A DNA stretch of 13,738 bases from Chloroflexi bacterium RBG_13_51_18 (GTDB lineage: Bacteria > Chloroflexota > Dehalococcoidia > Dehalococcoidales > RBG-16-60-22), in contig MGMR01000102.1 of assembly GCA_001796495.1 (NCBI GenBank), positions 1 to 13,738 of the forward strand, written 5' to 3'. Shown here in pieces: positions 12,691 to 13,738 of the stretch. The translations under genes and the position numbers were made by a program. Each line of letters begins with the position of its first letter. Within the stretch, counting starts at the first letter, position 1. The notes beneath the pieces were generated by a model. The model was not told the origin of the DNA. It saw only the letters and a program-made list of their open reading frames with translations, and searched no databases.

Positions 12691-13738
12691 CTATCCCACT
12701 ACCCGCTTTAAATACTTCCCCGTGGCCGACTTTTTCTTGCGGACGATTTCTTCCGGCGTGCCGGTTGCAACAACGTACCCGCCCTTGTCCCCCGCCCCCG
12801 GCCCCAGGTCTATAATATAATCGGCGTTTTTAATCACGTCCAGATGGTGCTCTATAACGACCACCGTGTTTCCGGCATCCACCAGACGCTGCAAGACACT
12901 CAAGAGCGCCGCCACGTCATCGAAGGATAGTCCTGTAGTCGGCTCGTCTAAAATATAAAGCGTGGCGCCCGTAGAGCGTCGGGAGAGTTCTGTCGCCAGC
13001 TTTACCCGCTGCGCCTCCCCGCCGGATAATGTCGGGGCGGGCTGCCCTAAATGAATATAGCCCAGCCCCACATCATTTAAGGTCGCCAGCTTGTTCTTCA
13101 GGCGGGGGATATTCTCAAAGTACACCAGCGCCTGGGCGACGGTCATGTCCAGCACCTCGGCGATGTTCTTGCCCTTGAATTTTATCTCCAGGGCTTCCGT
13201 GTTATAACGCTTGCCCTTGCAGACCTCGCAGGGGACGGTGACGTCTGGCAGGAACTGCATCTCTATCTGGAGAAAGCCCTCCCCGCCGCAGGCTTCGCAG
13301 CGCCCGCCCTTGACGTTAAAGGAAAATCTACCCGGCCCGTAGCCGCGCAGCCTTGCCTCCGGCACGGTGGCGAAAAGCTCGCGGATATAGGTAAAAGACC
13401 CGGTATAGGTAGCGGGGTTGGAGCGGGGGGTGCGTCCTATCGGCGACTGGTCTATATTGATGACCTTATCGATGTTTTCCAGTCCCAGTATCTCGTCGCA
13501 GAGCCCGGGGCGCTCCTTGGCGCGGTAGAATATCTGCGCCAGCCTGCGGTATAGTATTTCATCAACTAAAGTGCTCTTGCCGGAGCCGGAAACGCCGGTG
13601 ATGCAGACAAACCTGCCCAGCGGTATAGAAACGTCAATGTTTTTCAGGTTGTTCTGCCGCGCGCCTTTAATAACCAGGTCTTTGCCGTTGCCCTGACGCC
13701 GTGAGGAGGGCAGGGGAATCTGCTTGGCGCCGCTTAAA
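12691..13738 (-). CDS. uvrA: Excinuclease ABC subunit UvrA, C-terminal part (start lies beyond the window)
   Basis: DNA-damage recognition ATPase of nucleotide excision repair, which loads UvrB. The frame is open to the right edge, well beyond the GTG at 13365, so about 349 C-terminal codons are present, covering ATP-binding domain II. In order: NNLKNIDVSIPLGRFVCITG with Walker A GVSGSGKST (near 13570-13600), then QSPIGRTPRSNPATYTG, the zinc module CEACGG...CEVCKGKRY (13215-13310), the ABC signature LSGGEAQRVKLATEL (near 13000), Walker B LYILDEPTTGL and the EHHLDVI switch. All are intact. It converges with the lipoprotein gene with 19 bp between the stops and no visible terminator. Confidence 0.97.
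   Translation of the reverse strand, partial: LSGAKQIPLPSSRRQGNGKDLVIKGARQNNLKNIDVSIPLGRFVCITGVSGSGKSTLVDEILYRRLAQIFYRAKERPGLCDEILGLENIDKVINIDQSPIGRTPRSNPATYTGSFTYIRELFATVPEARLRGYGPGRFSFNVKGGRCEACGGEGFLQIEMQFLPDVTVPCEVCKGKRYNTEALEIKFKGKNIAEVLDMTVAQALVYFENIPRLKNKLATLNDVGLGYIHLGQPAPTLSGGEAQRVKLATELSRRSTGATLYILDEPTTGLSFDDVAALLSVLQRLVDAGNTVVVIEHHLDVIKNADYIIDLGPGAGDKGGYVVATGTPEEIVRKKKSATGKYLKRVVG

Overview
The window (about 13.7 kb, moderately GC-rich) looks like a chromosomal piece of an anaerobic bacterium, most likely a Chloroflexota of the class Dehalococcoidia or a close relative. The argument is inference. A reductive-dehalogenase-family protein sits among single-copy housekeeping genes, an archaeal-type IMP cyclohydrolase (PurO family) is present, and the Lgt has the GLSIWG variant instead of the proteobacterial His motif. 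There is no phage, IS, CRISPR array or rRNA.

Layout. 1-692: 3' part of ftsY (SRP receptor), then a short inverted repeat and lgt (prolipoprotein diacylglyceryl transferase, 775-1563), both on +. 1576-5252: a compact minus-strand operon in the order fabF, recJ, purO-like (gaps of 2 and 12 nt); fabF probably starts at a rare ATT codon. A divergent region with a strong mtaB promoter separates this from mtaB (tRNA methylthiotransferase, 5435-6697, +). 6752-6825: tRNA-Arg(UCG), minus. 6964-7309: a 38-residue zinc-ribbon-like protein and a tautomerase-family protein lacking Pro-1. 7500-8261: a nitroreductase-family gene with its own promoter. 8301-8378: tRNA-His(GUG), minus, whose last 22 nt are exactly duplicated as the 3' end of the nitroreductase gene. 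8432-9875: minus-strand pair of a small Smr-domain gene and a reductive-dehalogenase-like gene without a Tat signal, ended by a terminator whose hairpin overlaps the tRNA-His promoter. 10015-10656: CPBP-family membrane protein with a substituted catalytic Glu. 10803-11510 and 11787-12671: two lipoproteins, the second a LytM/M23-like fold with its metal ligands replaced. 12691-13738: 3' part of uvrA, minus, running off the window.

Functional links. Lgt is the enzyme that would lipidate the two lipoproteins seen here. RecJ, UvrA and possibly the Smr protein concern DNA repair. MtaB and the two tRNAs concern translation. The dehalogenase-like protein, nitroreductase and tautomerase-like protein form a small redox/catabolic cluster around tRNA-His. 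The tRNA-3'-end duplication suggests that this part has been a site of integration or rearrangement. The most interesting points are the tRNA-His duplication, the cytoplasmic dehalogenase homologue, the ATT start of fabF and a series of proteins with conserved folds but missing catalytic residues.
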